A program made the translations under genes and the position numbers. From a virus: a stretch of DNA of 54,743 nt. Shown here piece by piece: positions 20,868 through 29,642 of the stretch. Where the stretch lies: positions 1-54,743 of the IMG/VR virus record IMGVR_UViG_3300032401_000014; one strand, 5' to 3'. Position 1 is the stretch's first letter, and each line of letters begins with the position of its first letter. Under the pieces are notes generated by a model that did no database searches, was not told where the DNA came from, and saw nothing but the letters and a program-made list of their open reading frames with translations.

Positions 20868-21497
20868 TCAACTTCCCTTTATGATCTCGCTCAAGTAATC
20901 AGGCCCGATCTGAGGCGACTGCGTGGGCGGGGCCTGTACTGTGCCCGTCCCTATGAAATTATGCGTATGCGTATCGAGCCAAATTTTTAACTCATCAAGC
21001 CATTCGTCGAGCTTCTGCCCTCTCACCGTCTTGTACGTCCCATCCTCCGGGGACATCATCGTCGTATCAATCACCAACTTGTCGAATACAGAATATTCTT
21101 TCAGCATTGAATTGAACGTGATAGTATCAAGCGAGTTTGCAGGGTCTTGAAAAAGCAGATGATCTGTCGGCTTTCCCCCGAACCCTGACGGCGTGTTTCC
21201 CTGAATCTCGACCGCCGGGAAAAGATACACGGCCCTGTTCTGATCTCCTCCCATGAAATAAATCTCGACGTATGTTCCGATTGCAGGGACACTCATCCCG
21301 TTTCCCTGGCGGGGCCGTGCCCAAATCTGAATATCGTTCCAGCCCAGCTCGTCGATCTCGACCTGTACGCACCCGTTCTGCGTTGTGTCATTGTTATCGA
21401 CGACCTTCGCTATCCAGTGCTTCAGAAACATTGTCTCTTCATAAATGAAGCATCGAATCAATCCAGCTAAACCCTGTTTTTGATTTACAAAACTCAT
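20868..21497 (-). CDS. gpV/gp5-like baseplate spike protein (209 aa)
   Basis: ATG 21497. An N-terminal OB-fold is visible (FLKHWIAKVVDNNDTTQNGCVQVEID, then RPRQGNGMSVPAIGTYVEIYFMGGDQNRAVYLF), and the C-terminus has HTHNFIGTG followed by Pro-rich sequence, typical of gpV-type spike hubs where HTH repeats coordinate metal. It would form the central membrane-piercing spike at the tail tip. Confidence 0.8.
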   Translation of the reverse strand: MSFVNQKQGLAGLIRCFIYEETMFLKHWIAKVVDNNDTTQNGCVQVEIDELGWNDIQIWARPRQGNGMSVPAIGTYVEIYFMGGDQNRAVYLFPAVEIQGNTPSGFGGKPTDHLLFQDPANSLDTITFNSMLKEYSVFDKLVIDTTMMSPEDGTYKTVRGQKLDEWLDELKIWLDTHTHNFIGTGTVQAPPTQSPQIGPDYLSEIIKGS

Positions 21498-22789
21498 CCG
21501 ACGAATGAACCTCCCGTAATCGTGAGAATATCCGCAATGTCCAAGTCCATGTGATACCCGCTGGAGTCAATCGTGTGCGTCACCTTGCGAGTCCAGAAGC
21601 TCGTTTTCGGTTGGCGGCTATATACTGACGACTCGCTTATTACATCCGGTGCGATGGCCCGCATCTGTGCGATCGCAGGGAACCCTTCTCCGAACATTAT
21701 CCGCATCGGAGCGACATAGAGAGGATTTCCGAGAGCACGAACATTGAACGTCCAGCCGTACCCCTGCGGGGCGGTCGTATATTTCTTTGAGATAAAAAAG
21801 CCTTTATCTACCAACGTCTGAAATTTATTGATTTGCAAAAGTTCTTTTATCGCTGACGCTCTGTTCTTTGTGCCAGGATGGTCTTTTATGTATTTCTTTA
21901 TGGCATCGGGAGCGATCTCATAGTCCTGTATCTCAAGCGTTTTTGCCTTGAATCTTCTGAATGTTGGCTTTCCGCCGAGATAAATAATCTGCACGTTGTC
22001 GCCTGCGGATTCTCCGGCCATCTGCTGAAATGAATAACTCATTACGTTTCTGACTCCATGCTTATAGTCGAGAATCCCTGAGAAGCCGATCGAGTTCCCG
22101 ACCAAGTTTGCGAACTGTTCCATCTCTGGAGAATTATAATCAGCGAACAGAGCGATCGAACCTTTCTTTCCCTGCCCGATCGAAAATACAACACCGTATC
22201 GAAAAGACATGTCGGCAACGAATCTGAAATATGACTCCCATTGGATGAGAGCCGTGTCTTGATTAAGCACTTCACTTTGTCTGCTGAAATTCACGAGCTG
22301 GTTTTCGTATGGAATACCCATATTGAAAAGAGCATCTCTTACGGCATCGCCTCGTGTCCCTCGACCATAAACCATTGTCGTGCTTCCGCCGAAATATTCA
22401 GAGCCGAGAAAATTACAGTTATACACTATGTTCCCATTGCTGTCGGCACTACCACTGGGGCTGGTCACGAAAACATTAAGCCCTCCTCTTGATAATGGCC
22501 CGTTGATTTCTTTCGAGTTTGCTTTCATTGCCAGAGCCAGCTCTATCGGATTATCAGGCTTCTTGTAGCCCCACTTTATTTTCAACTTCTGCCCCAGGCA
22601 CAAAATTCGATCAAGAGAAACATTGAACGGGTCATACATCTGAATTGACCCTGTAATAATCCTGCCGACTTCTTCGGTTATCGTCAATGAAATGACATAC
22701 TTGTTTATCGACTCGGCCTCTGCCACGTCCTCATCGTACTGCGTGAGCACTTCAAAAAATGAAGAGTCTTGATTTAATAATCCTATCAT
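21494..22789 (-). CDS. Baseplate hub, late control D-like (431 aa)
   Basis: ATG 22789, overlapping both neighbours. Beta-rich hub pattern (YVISLTITEEVGRIITGSIQMYDPF, then LGQKLKIKWGY) as in gpD/gp27-like hubs, with a later region KGFFISKKYTTAPQGYGWTFNVRALGNP and a C-terminal beta domain. It joins the tube to the spike. Order with the LysM-like protein before it and the spike after it matches other contractile tails. Confidence 0.75.
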   Translation of the reverse strand: MIGLLNQDSSFFEVLTQYDEDVAEAESINKYVISLTITEEVGRIITGSIQMYDPFNVSLDRILCLGQKLKIKWGYKKPDNPIELALAMKANSKEINGPLSRGGLNVFVTSPSGSADSNGNIVYNCNFLGSEYFGGSTTMVYGRGTRGDAVRDALFNMGIPYENQLVNFSRQSEVLNQDTALIQWESYFRFVADMSFRYGVVFSIGQGKKGSIALFADYNSPEMEQFANLVGNSIGFSGILDYKHGVRNVMSYSFQQMAGESAGDNVQIIYLGGKPTFRRFKAKTLEIQDYEIAPDAIKKYIKDHPGTKNRASAIKELLQINKFQTLVDKGFFISKKYTTAPQGYGWTFNVRALGNPLYVAPMRIMFGEGFPAIAQMRAIAPDVISESSVYSRQPKTSFWTRKVTHTIDSSGYHMDLDIADILTITGGSFVG

Positions 22790-23061
22790 GGCAGTGGTAT
22801 ATTCAAAGTTTCTATTTTATTCAAATCAAATTTCACATCAAACAACAATGCGATATTATGCTCGACTATCTGATAATAATTCGCTTCGCTTCCTGACCCA
22901 TACACGTTCGATTTGCTTGCTATCTCATCAAGATCATCTCCCGTCTGAACCGGGTATTGAAACCACGTCGAATATTTCGGATACGGTTGAAAATCATTTA
23001 TCGCAAACGTCCGTCCGTTCGCATCGGTGAAGGAGAGAGTCGGCGTTGTTAAATTTCTCAT
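22786..23061 (-). CDS. LysM-like or gp53-like tail protein (91 aa)
   Basis: ATG 23061. Size, position before the hub gene and the pattern WFQYPVQTGDDLDEIASKSNVYGSGSEANYYQIVEHNIA fit the short LysM-containing baseplate proteins (gp53 or gpX type), which mature the tube-baseplate joint. The LysM motif (GDDLDEIASK) is visible; the family call is moderate. Confidence 0.7.
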   Translation of the reverse strand: MRNLTTPTLSFTDANGRTFAINDFQPYPKYSTWFQYPVQTGDDLDEIASKSNVYGSGSEANYYQIVEHNIALLFDVKFDLNKIETLNIPLP

Positions 23062-23627
23062 ATCGGCTTTCCTCCGGTCAGCACGTTCATCGGCGGCATG
23101 ACCTGACCTGTTCTCGCCATTGCGAACCTGAAAACTTCCTCCATCATATACATCGGATTTGATTCATCGAGCCAGAGTTCAAAGTCGATCTCCGAATACA
23201 TCGGATAGCCTGCACGATTGACCCAACCCTGCTTGTTTGCCGGATCGCATTTTTTCACCCAGTAAATTTGTGGAGTCGAACCTGTCCCCCAGTTGTAGAG
23301 TACCTGCGGAGTCGGGATAAACTGTCCTGAAAAAATCTGAGTGATGCCCTGTGCTTGATTTCTCAACATGTCGAATTGCTTGAGTATCGCCAGGTTGCCG
23401 ATGAACGGGTCACGTTTTATCAGGGGAAGCGTGAAGGCGAGCTTGCGATTACCGCCGCCTCCGTATGCGATCGGCCTGTAATTCAATCCGGGGATTGGAT
23501 TCTCAACGAGTACGATCTCTTTGACATCATGAATGTCTCCTGGAATACACCACGGCGACGTGATGAGCTGGGCGTTCGCTATGTCGAACATGAACCACGA
23601 AATATGAAAATCAACTTTGCCGCTCAT
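23058..23627 (-). CDS. Baseplate hub-associated protein (189 aa)
   Basis: ATG 23627, after the tape-measure gene. Pattern: WFMFDIANAQLITSPWCIPGDIHDVKEIVLVENPIPGL, RKLAFTLPLIKRDPFIGNLAILKQFDMLRN, typical of tail proteins preceding the LysM and hub genes in myoviruses. It is probably part of the tail-tip hub. No enzymatic motif. Confidence 0.65.
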   Translation of the reverse strand: MSGKVDFHISWFMFDIANAQLITSPWCIPGDIHDVKEIVLVENPIPGLNYRPIAYGGGGNRKLAFTLPLIKRDPFIGNLAILKQFDMLRNQAQGITQIFSGQFIPTPQVLYNWGTGSTPQIYWVKKCDPANKQGWVNRAGYPMYSEIDFELWLDESNPMYMMEEVFRFAMARTGQVMPPMNVLTGGKPI

Positions 23628-24874
23628 GATGTCCCTCGTACATCGAGACTCATCGTGAGAAATTCTTGCTGAAGTGCCGCCGCCAGTCCTCTCGATATGG
23701 TTTCGTTTATTTTATTTACGTCGCTGTACGGGCCGACATGGACATTGACCTCTATGTTCGCACCATACCAATTTTTCGGGTCAATTTTTTTAATATCCAT
23801 TTTCTCAATTTTCTTCTTCGTCTTGTCCTGTTGAGTATTCTGAGCGTTCGGAGCCGTAAGGTCTCTTGCCGCTTCACCAGCATCTTCCGCCATCGGCAAC
23901 AAACTTCTGTGTACGTTCACACCTGACTTTTGCCATGCACGAGCGTAATCTTCCAAAACTTTGTCAATTCGATCTTCATAATATTTCTTTCTCTCATCTG
24001 TCTTTGAAAAAGCCAGCCCAGATACTTCGGGCAGTAATCGTAATGATGTGACTATCGTTTGAAGAGCAAGGGCGATGGCTTCCAAACCTATTACTAATGA
24101 AACAGAAATTGATTGTCCGAGAAGCTTGAATACCCCACTTACTACTCCCCCAAATTTCAAAAGTTCACTGCCAATACCGAGTAAATTTTTTAAAGAATCC
24201 CAAACACTTTCAAAAGCCTCGGCAAGAGTTCCAATGTCAAACCCGGAGAAAAATGCCTTGCTGTATTTTATGAGCAACAAAAACGCATCGGTTAAAAAAT
24301 TAAGAATAGGCTCAATCGCCATTTGAACTGCCGTGGTCACGACCACGAATTTGAATAACAATACATTGAGAAGCTCAGATACCGTTTTAAAAGTCCCTCC
24401 AAATATTTTTGAGATACCTGAAGCAACCCGCTCCCAAACACGAGAGAGCATCCTGAACCATGATGTCACCACCGACCAAATAACCCGGAATACGTTTGCG
24501 ATCGTCACGCCCCAGCGAACGAACATCGCCCGATGATCTCGTATCCAGTTCAGCATACCCTGTAAAAGCGGTATGAGCTGTTGTCGCAGTGGCCAAAGTA
24601 GATTTCTTCCGATGATGTCTCCTGCAATTTTAAATGAGTATCCGATCTCAGGGATAAATCCCATTATTTTATGAGCCAGCGATATTAAATAATTCAGCCC
24701 GGTCGTCATGAGAGCCGTCCAGAGTCCGATTGACTTAGCTCCTGACGTTTCCATGCGTGTCGTGCTCTTTGTCACGTCTGTCAGTTTTTCTTCGATACGA
24801 CCCATTACTCCCAGTATCTCGGTGAATCCACGTTTAAACATCTCAGGGTCGAAAGTTAGATCAATGTCGTTCAT
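23624..24874 (-). CDS. Tail tape-measure protein (416 aa)
   Basis: ATG 24874 overlaps the chaperone reading frame's end as ATGA. It is helical with hydrophobic segments (LWTALMTTGLNYLISLAHKIMGF, VFRVIWSVVTSW, LLFKFVVVTTAVQMAIEPIL) that suit a tape-measure protein passing into the membrane. At about 1.5 angstrom per residue, 416 residues predict a short tail near 60 nm. Position after the frameshifted chaperone is canonical. Confidence 0.78.
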   Translation of the reverse strand: MNDIDLTFDPEMFKRGFTEILGVMGRIEEKLTDVTKSTTRMETSGAKSIGLWTALMTTGLNYLISLAHKIMGFIPEIGYSFKIAGDIIGRNLLWPLRQQLIPLLQGMLNWIRDHRAMFVRWGVTIANVFRVIWSVVTSWFRMLSRVWERVASGISKIFGGTFKTVSELLNVLLFKFVVVTTAVQMAIEPILNFLTDAFLLLIKYSKAFFSGFDIGTLAEAFESVWDSLKNLLGIGSELLKFGGVVSGVFKLLGQSISVSLVIGLEAIALALQTIVTSLRLLPEVSGLAFSKTDERKKYYEDRIDKVLEDYARAWQKSGVNVHRSLLPMAEDAGEAARDLTAPNAQNTQQDKTKKKIEKMDIKKIDPKNWYGANIEVNVHVGPYSDVNKINETISRGLAAALQQEFLTMSLDVRGTS

Positions 24875-25134
24875 ATCATTTCTTCTATTTCGCCAGCAGT
24901 GTCCCTAATCCTCTGGCTTGCTATCTCAGTCTGCTTGCGAATTATTTCATATTCCTTAAACTTCATTTTTTTTATTTCCTCAAAAGAAAAACCGCCTCTC
25001 GAACAGTACGCTATGTCGAAATACTCCTGAACAAAAACCTCCATCGTAAAATCAATATACTTCAGGCTCTCAGCCAACCACAAATAATCACGGCTCCCCT
25101 CGCCTCTCAGAATGACAGGGGAGCGGAGGCGAAA
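24871..25134 (-). CDS. -1 frame extension of the tail assembly chaperone
   Basis: Eighty-seven codons read after a -1 slip at 25134-25140, starting R-L-R-S-P-V after a Phe. It has no convincing start of its own; the only early start is a GTG at 25185 within the upstream gene. Content is helical (FTMEVFVQEYFDIAYCSRGGFSFEEIKKMKFKEYEIIRKQ). Fused to the upstream 269 residues it gives a 356-residue protein, the usual long chaperone form that binds the tape measure. Confidence 0.7.
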   Translation of the reverse strand, partial: FRLRSPVILRGEGSRDYLWLAESLKYIDFTMEVFVQEYFDIAYCSRGGFSFEEIKKMKFKEYEIIRKQTEIASQRIRDTAGEIEEMI

Positions 25135-25140
25135 AAATTT
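25094..25140 (-). promoter_or_regulatory. Programmed -1 frameshift signal (slippery heptamer plus pseudoknot)
   Basis: A AAT TTT (25134-25140) is a canonical X-XXY-YYZ heptamer in the phase of the upstream gene (codons N268, F269). Two bases later, stem 1 is CGCCTC (25126-25131) with GAGGCG (25101-25106); stem 2 pairs CTCCCCT (25117-25123) in its loop with AGGGGAG (25094-25100) directly after stem 1, an H-type pseudoknot. The spacer is shorter than the usual 5 to 8 nt. Confidence 0.75.
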
Positions 25141-25940
25141 GACGTATTGACCTGAGCACGCCAGACCTTCCCGCACTTCGGGCACTCTTTCTCAACTGAA
25201 GTATCCAGTCCAAATTGATTGATCGAATCGGAGAGAACCTTCAGGTCTTTTTTTATAGATCGAATGTTTCCGAAAATATACATGCCATAAGCATCTCGAT
25301 ACCGAGAATCAATCGGCTGACCATTCACTGCGATGAGACACTCGACATAAATGGCAAGCTGAAGCCGTATCCGATCTGATGACGTTTTGCCCTCGGCCGC
25401 TATACACTTCTCAAGCGTAGGAGCTTCGATCGTCAGGCTCTTCACTTCTTCGATGACTTCATTCGTCACCTTGTCCTGAATGAGAACAGGAGTCGCAAGA
25501 TCGACTGTGATCGGGCCTTGTTCATCATCGCTGTATTTCACTGTCAGCTTCGAGATGTGATCTCTCGTGTCGATGATAACCCCGTCCCTATCGCTATACT
25601 CGGCAATAACATCATGGCCGCACCGGGGACAGGGATACATTCCTTCAATGCCGTCATCACCATCATTATGCTTTAATACAGCCTGGAGAGCCAAATATTC
25701 GACCGTCTTGAAAGGCAATTTCGGGATGATTGATTTTATCGAGATCGGGTCAGTGATCGACTGTCCGTCCGATGTTTTGAACTCATCGACACAACTATTG
25801 CAGAACGCCCTGAGCGACTGGAAAAAACTTCCGCTCTTCGCCATCTTCTGTGTCTCTATGGCGGCATTAACTGTCGGCTCAGAAACTTCAGCCTCGGTGT
25901 ATAGAACATCCTTAATTCTTTTCGGAAGTGGCAATCTCAT
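25107..25940 (-). CDS. Tail assembly chaperone, short form, with zinc-binding motifs (277 aa)
   Basis: ATG 25940. Located between the tube and tape-measure genes, where tail chaperones lie. Two zinc pairs are visible: CPRC near residue 104 and CPKC near 255. A conserved-looking core RIRLQLAIYVECLIAVNGQPIDSRYRDAYGMYIFG separates them. The frame ends in SAPLSF, but a -1 slip at codons 268-269 would extend it into the frame at 24871-25134. The zinc sites recall the T4 gp26-like proteins; that link is tentative. Confidence 0.75.
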   Translation of the reverse strand: MRLPLPKRIKDVLYTEAEVSEPTVNAAIETQKMAKSGSFFQSLRAFCNSCVDEFKTSDGQSITDPISIKSIIPKLPFKTVEYLALQAVLKHNDGDDGIEGMYPCPRCGHDVIAEYSDRDGVIIDTRDHISKLTVKYSDDEQGPITVDLATPVLIQDKVTNEVIEEVKSLTIEAPTLEKCIAAEGKTSSDRIRLQLAIYVECLIAVNGQPIDSRYRDAYGMYIFGNIRSIKKDLKVLSDSINQFGLDTSVEKECPKCGKVWRAQVNTSNFFASAPLSF

Positions 25941-25949
25941 GGCTCCTCC

Positions 25950-26360
25950 TTACAGCGAAATAATGTCCCAGGGTGCGACCTGAATCGTCACGACCATAAG
26001 CTCAGGATTCTCAGCTCGATATGGTGAATCAACCTTGTCGATACACTCGCACTGCGGCCAGAGCCGACGCTGTATCTCGTTGTCGTACTGATCGACCCTG
26101 ACCTCTGTGCAATCCTTACATTGCTCGGTGAAGAAGAATGTCTCGAAAAACTTCATGGTCGATGTTCCCTTTTCAACCTTGTACTTGAGTTCCAGAACCG
26201 GAATCTCGATGATGTTAGACGAGATCGTCCGCAGACGCTTAAATCCGGGAACCTTGATCGTCGCCTTTGTGAGCTTCATTTCCTGAACGTCTATCAGACC
26301 GGGCACTTCTTCACCGTCCCAGAATATACGTTTCTTTTCAGCAGAACTTGACTTTTGCAT
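25950..26360 (-). CDS. Tail tube protein (136 aa)
   Basis: ATG 26360. Length and beta pattern (RIFWDGEEVPGLIDVQEMKLTKATIKVPGFKRLRTISSNIIEIPVLELKYKV) match contractile-tail tube proteins, and it follows the sheath gene. A Cys cluster (CKDCTEVRV ... CECIDK) in the second half is unusual and might bind a metal or form disulphides. The assembled tube would lie inside the sheath. Confidence 0.75.
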   Translation of the reverse strand: MQKSSSAEKKRIFWDGEEVPGLIDVQEMKLTKATIKVPGFKRLRTISSNIIEIPVLELKYKVEKGTSTMKFFETFFFTEQCKDCTEVRVDQYDNEIQRRLWPQCECIDKVDSPYRAENPELMVVTIQVAPWDIISL

Positions 26361-26372
26361 TTGTTATCCCCC

Positions 26373-28196
26373 TTATGATCTCAGCATCAGGCCAACGCCG
26401 ATTTTAATACTGCCCGCCGGAGCAGGAAACGTAAACCAGCAATCCTCGTTCCGGTTGCCGGAATCGACCGATGCTTGCGGATTGTTTATAAGATCAGCCC
26501 TGACAAAAAAGTGATCTGTCGGCTGTGTGTATGTCCCGTCGTCGTTGATAGACTGCCCGAAAGTTTCCCCTGCGGCCACGCTTCCCGTCGAGCCAGCTTC
26601 CCAGAGGCGATAAAAGAAATTCCAGATCGCCGATGCAGAGTTCTTTATCCTCGCCCAGTTATTCGGCTCGTTGTGCGTTCCAAGCAACGAATTGACGATC
26701 GAGATTTTGATATAATCTCGCATCAGGATACCGTTCCCGAACATGAACTCTTTCGTGACCGACGGTGTGAACCATGACTTCACTATGTACCCGTCCCCGG
26801 TCTGGAAGATCGTCGTGTTGATGCCAGCTTCGGCGAGATCAGTGCGATCTTCAGCGGATGAGAACTGAGTCCCGACGACCCCCTGTATTCCAAAAATCGG
26901 AGTGTTCACCGTGGCTGGAACCCAGTGGATTCCGTATGTCCCGATACAGCGAATCCATGCTCCCATCGTGTGACCAACGCTCGGTATCGTCCGCAACGGA
27001 GCCAGCGGGGAAGTAGTGAACGGGTCTGGAACCTGATACCATTTTTCCTGTATCACGCCCAGCACGTCATCTGCTCTCTGGTAGTTGTTCCCGATCGTGA
27101 TGAGTTGTGTCTTGCTCTGATTTGACGGCACATTGTAGATGATCTTCGGCTCGTCCCATCTGCCCCTTGAATAAACTTCGAGAGCCAACTGCGTCGCAGT
27201 GTCGGTCGTTTCGCAGTTCGTTAGAAACCTGATCGGCAAAGAGTCGAACGTGGCATTGTTGATGCCCCAGTGGGCTGAAGTCGTCGGGGCCGTCCCGTCC
27301 GCTCCGCTGGTGAGGTACACTGCCGTTGAAACTGCGACAGGCTGATCGAGACCAACACCCGACCCTGAATTTAGATTCGTGACCTGTGCCCATTTTGAGT
27401 TCATGAACACGTTCACGACATAGAAGTCTGTGACTTCAGGGGCCATCGTGCAATATATTTTTCCGAGATCGGTGTCCACTTCGGCGAGAACTCCGAGAAG
27501 AGATTTCCTCCAGAGATGAAGCTGGAATCCCATAATCCCGGCAAAGTCTCCGACCTTCGCATAGCTGGAAGCATGAATCGCTCCTGAGAAATAGAGCCTC
27601 CCGGTCGATGCGTCTATTGACGTTATCTTTTTATATACGGTGACGGCAGAGCCTCCGGTGATGTTCATTTTTAGCTCATCCCCGATCTTCGCTCCGGCGA
27701 CGCTGTAAACCGCAATCCAGTTGTCCGTAGCCGAACCCTGAAAAGAGCATGTCGTCGAGAATCTGAAGCCAGGAACGATCGTGTATGCCGTATTATTCCC
27801 CCACGCTGAAAACTCAGGGATGTTCATGTATGCAGAGTCGAGTCTGATCGTCGGATTTGACGCATCCAGAATCAACGTCCCTGATGTTGCCTGCACTCCA
27901 TCGTACGCCGAGCCTGTATAGCCGACATGCGACTTGACATAGAGCTTCGCATCAACGCCTCTCGTGTTGTCGAAAAATCCTTTTGCACAATCCCAGCCGT
28001 AAAAGGTAGGCGTGACCTGCACATCGAAAATATCTGCCATCTCCTCCGTGTTTCTGCATTGAAAGGGAACTTTATATCTTCTCTGAAACAGCCCGATGAG
28101 TCCTCCGATCAGCATGTCAGAAGGATTTACTGAAACCGTTTTTTTTGTCGGCAGAGAAGTCCCATATACGTCTTGAGTCCTTAGTCGATTTCCCAT
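26373..28196 (-). CDS. Tail sheath protein (607 aa)
   Basis: ATG 28196. The length, the position directly before the tube gene, and the end (DDGTYTQPTDHFFVRADLINNPQASVDSGNRNEDCWFTFPAPAGSIKIGVGLML) fit the sheath family: a C-terminal domain with a strand that joins the sheath ring. Central Gly/Ser-rich beta segments (GSGVGLDQPVAVSTAVYLTSGADGT) carry the usual AYLxGGxDG-like motif. The N-terminus is smaller than in T4-type sheaths. Confidence 0.8.
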   Translation of the reverse strand: MGNRLRTQDVYGTSLPTKKTVSVNPSDMLIGGLIGLFQRRYKVPFQCRNTEEMADIFDVQVTPTFYGWDCAKGFFDNTRGVDAKLYVKSHVGYTGSAYDGVQATSGTLILDASNPTIRLDSAYMNIPEFSAWGNNTAYTIVPGFRFSTTCSFQGSATDNWIAVYSVAGAKIGDELKMNITGGSAVTVYKKITSIDASTGRLYFSGAIHASSYAKVGDFAGIMGFQLHLWRKSLLGVLAEVDTDLGKIYCTMAPEVTDFYVVNVFMNSKWAQVTNLNSGSGVGLDQPVAVSTAVYLTSGADGTAPTTSAHWGINNATFDSLPIRFLTNCETTDTATQLALEVYSRGRWDEPKIIYNVPSNQSKTQLITIGNNYQRADDVLGVIQEKWYQVPDPFTTSPLAPLRTIPSVGHTMGAWIRCIGTYGIHWVPATVNTPIFGIQGVVGTQFSSAEDRTDLAEAGINTTIFQTGDGYIVKSWFTPSVTKEFMFGNGILMRDYIKISIVNSLLGTHNEPNNWARIKNSASAIWNFFYRLWEAGSTGSVAAGETFGQSINDDGTYTQPTDHFFVRADLINNPQASVDSGNRNEDCWFTFPAPAGSIKIGVGLMLRS

Positions 28197-28200
28197 AGCT

Positions 28201-28443
28201 TTACTCCTTTATGTAGAACAATGATTTTATTTCATCGGTAAAGTCAGGATGGCTCAAGTCCTCTGCCGGGAAGGGAACCGGAGTATTGCCCACACACCGA
28301 TAAATTTTACGATTGACATGAAGCTCGAATGTTCTATTTTCTTTGAAATAGAGCATTACCAGTGCCCCATCCTCGTAGGGCTTCTCTTGTTTCCCCACTA
28401 AGTTCTCGGCACTTTCCTCAGATGGATATTTTTCTTTTGGCAT
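28201..28443 (-). CDS. Small acidic tail-region protein (80 aa)
   Basis: ATG 28443 follows GAGGGTCATT and begins after the stop of the previous gene. Content is charged with a beta centre (YFKENRTFELHVNRKIYRCVGNTPVPFP). Small proteins in this slot before the sheath are often tail completion factors. No known domain. Confidence 0.6.
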   Translation of the reverse strand: MPKEKYPSEESAENLVGKQEKPYEDGALVMLYFKENRTFELHVNRKIYRCVGNTPVPFPAEDLSHPDFTDEIKSLFYIKE

Positions 28444-28451
28444 AATGACCC

Positions 28452-29642
28452 TCACTGTATTGTTATATTCATTGTCGTGGTTTCAGTCACGAGTTTTGGA
28501 ACCCTCTGCTTCGCCCACACGTTCTCTTTTATTTCAACCGTGATCGGATATTGAATCTTCGGTAAATTGTTTGATATATCAGCCGGCTCGATAAATGTCG
28601 GCAATCCTCCGAAATACATACAACATCGTTTTCCATTTATCCAGAGCGTTTTTTGTGCTATCATCATTCTGGCTATTTCAGACATTACCGCCACCAGCTC
28701 CATCGAGTCATTCTCGCAGTCGATAAGAAGTGAATACTTGAACCACTGCCCGGTGCGAGACACTGCCACCGAGCCGTCAGGCTTCCATGAGTCAAAATCA
28801 TCCTGAACATCACTTTCGATCGGTGTCTGTTCCGGCGTGAATCCCCAGATCGTGATTGACGGCAGTATGATTTCAGTCTGAAGTTTTCCATACCCCACGT
28901 CGATTGCCAGATACACCCACGTTCCAGTATCGAAAGAATTTTTCAACGTCACGCTGTCAAAGTATGTGCTGAAATAAACTGTCTTGCCCGATTTCTTGTT
29001 GATATGATGATACTCGCTATTGTTCCCGTCAGTTATGAGAATCTTCGAGTATCGTTGAATCCACGCAGGGTCTTGAATGAAAGTTATGCAATCTTCGCTC
29101 GAAACGCCCGGCTGAATCTGTCCTGCTGGATATGCCAGACGATACGTAGCCGCAATATAGTTTTCCAGTTTCGTCTTGATCGCATTGTAAATATCAAGCG
29201 GCATCTCGTCGTGTGAAGCCACCAGGAACGAGACAACCAGATAGTCCTCGCTGGAAGTCAGGGCCTCGATGTGAATACTGTCGATCGTTCCAAAATCTGC
29301 GATGTCGAACGATACGTCGGTGAACTCTGAAAAAACAGGGAGCAGATATTCTTTTCCCGTGGCCCCGAACTTTATCTTATATGCAAAATCAGTATAATTT
29401 CGATAATCGTCGTTGCCTTTCATTCGTGACCAGACATGCAGTGTCAGCATATCGTACGCAGACACGTCAATAGCCGTGAATATTTTCTCGACATAGCTCC
29501 CAGTCCCCTCAAATTTAAACATGAGAGAGCCTGCGAGGTCTCCGGCAATACACTCAGAGATGGCATTGACTCCATAGATAGAAGCCCCGCCAGCCGCCGT
29601 CCAGCCTGTCACTGCGTCCAGATTGTCGATGACAATGTTCAT
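28452..29642 (-). CDS. Virion protein with beta-sandwich domains (396 aa)
   Basis: ATG 29642. The first ~140 residues look like a carbohydrate-binding jelly roll (GSLMFKFEGTGSYVEKIFTAIDVSAYDMLTLHVWS, then KIKFGATGKEYLLPVF). The second half has NIKYSEYHHINKKSGKTVYF-type beta sequence and a structural end. It lies between head-tail and sheath genes, so may be a neck, collar or terminator component. No catalytic motif seen. Confidence 0.55.
   Translation of the reverse strand: MNIVIDNLDAVTGWTAAGGASIYGVNAISECIAGDLAGSLMFKFEGTGSYVEKIFTAIDVSAYDMLTLHVWSRMKGNDDYRNYTDFAYKIKFGATGKEYLLPVFSEFTDVSFDIADFGTIDSIHIEALTSSEDYLVVSFLVASHDEMPLDIYNAIKTKLENYIAATYRLAYPAGQIQPGVSSEDCITFIQDPAWIQRYSKILITDGNNSEYHHINKKSGKTVYFSTYFDSVTLKNSFDTGTWVYLAIDVGYGKLQTEIILPSITIWGFTPEQTPIESDVQDDFDSWKPDGSVAVSRTGQWFKYSLLIDCENDSMELVAVMSEIARMMIAQKTLWINGKRCCMYFGGLPTFIEPADISNNLPKIQYPITVEIKENVWAKQRVPKLVTETTTMNITIQ

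Noticed and set aside
25107-25185. Separate start for the downstream tail-chaperone frame (GTG 25185)
   Set aside because: It lies deep in the upstream gene with only a weak site, while the phase-correct slippery heptamer explains translation better; not excluded entirely.
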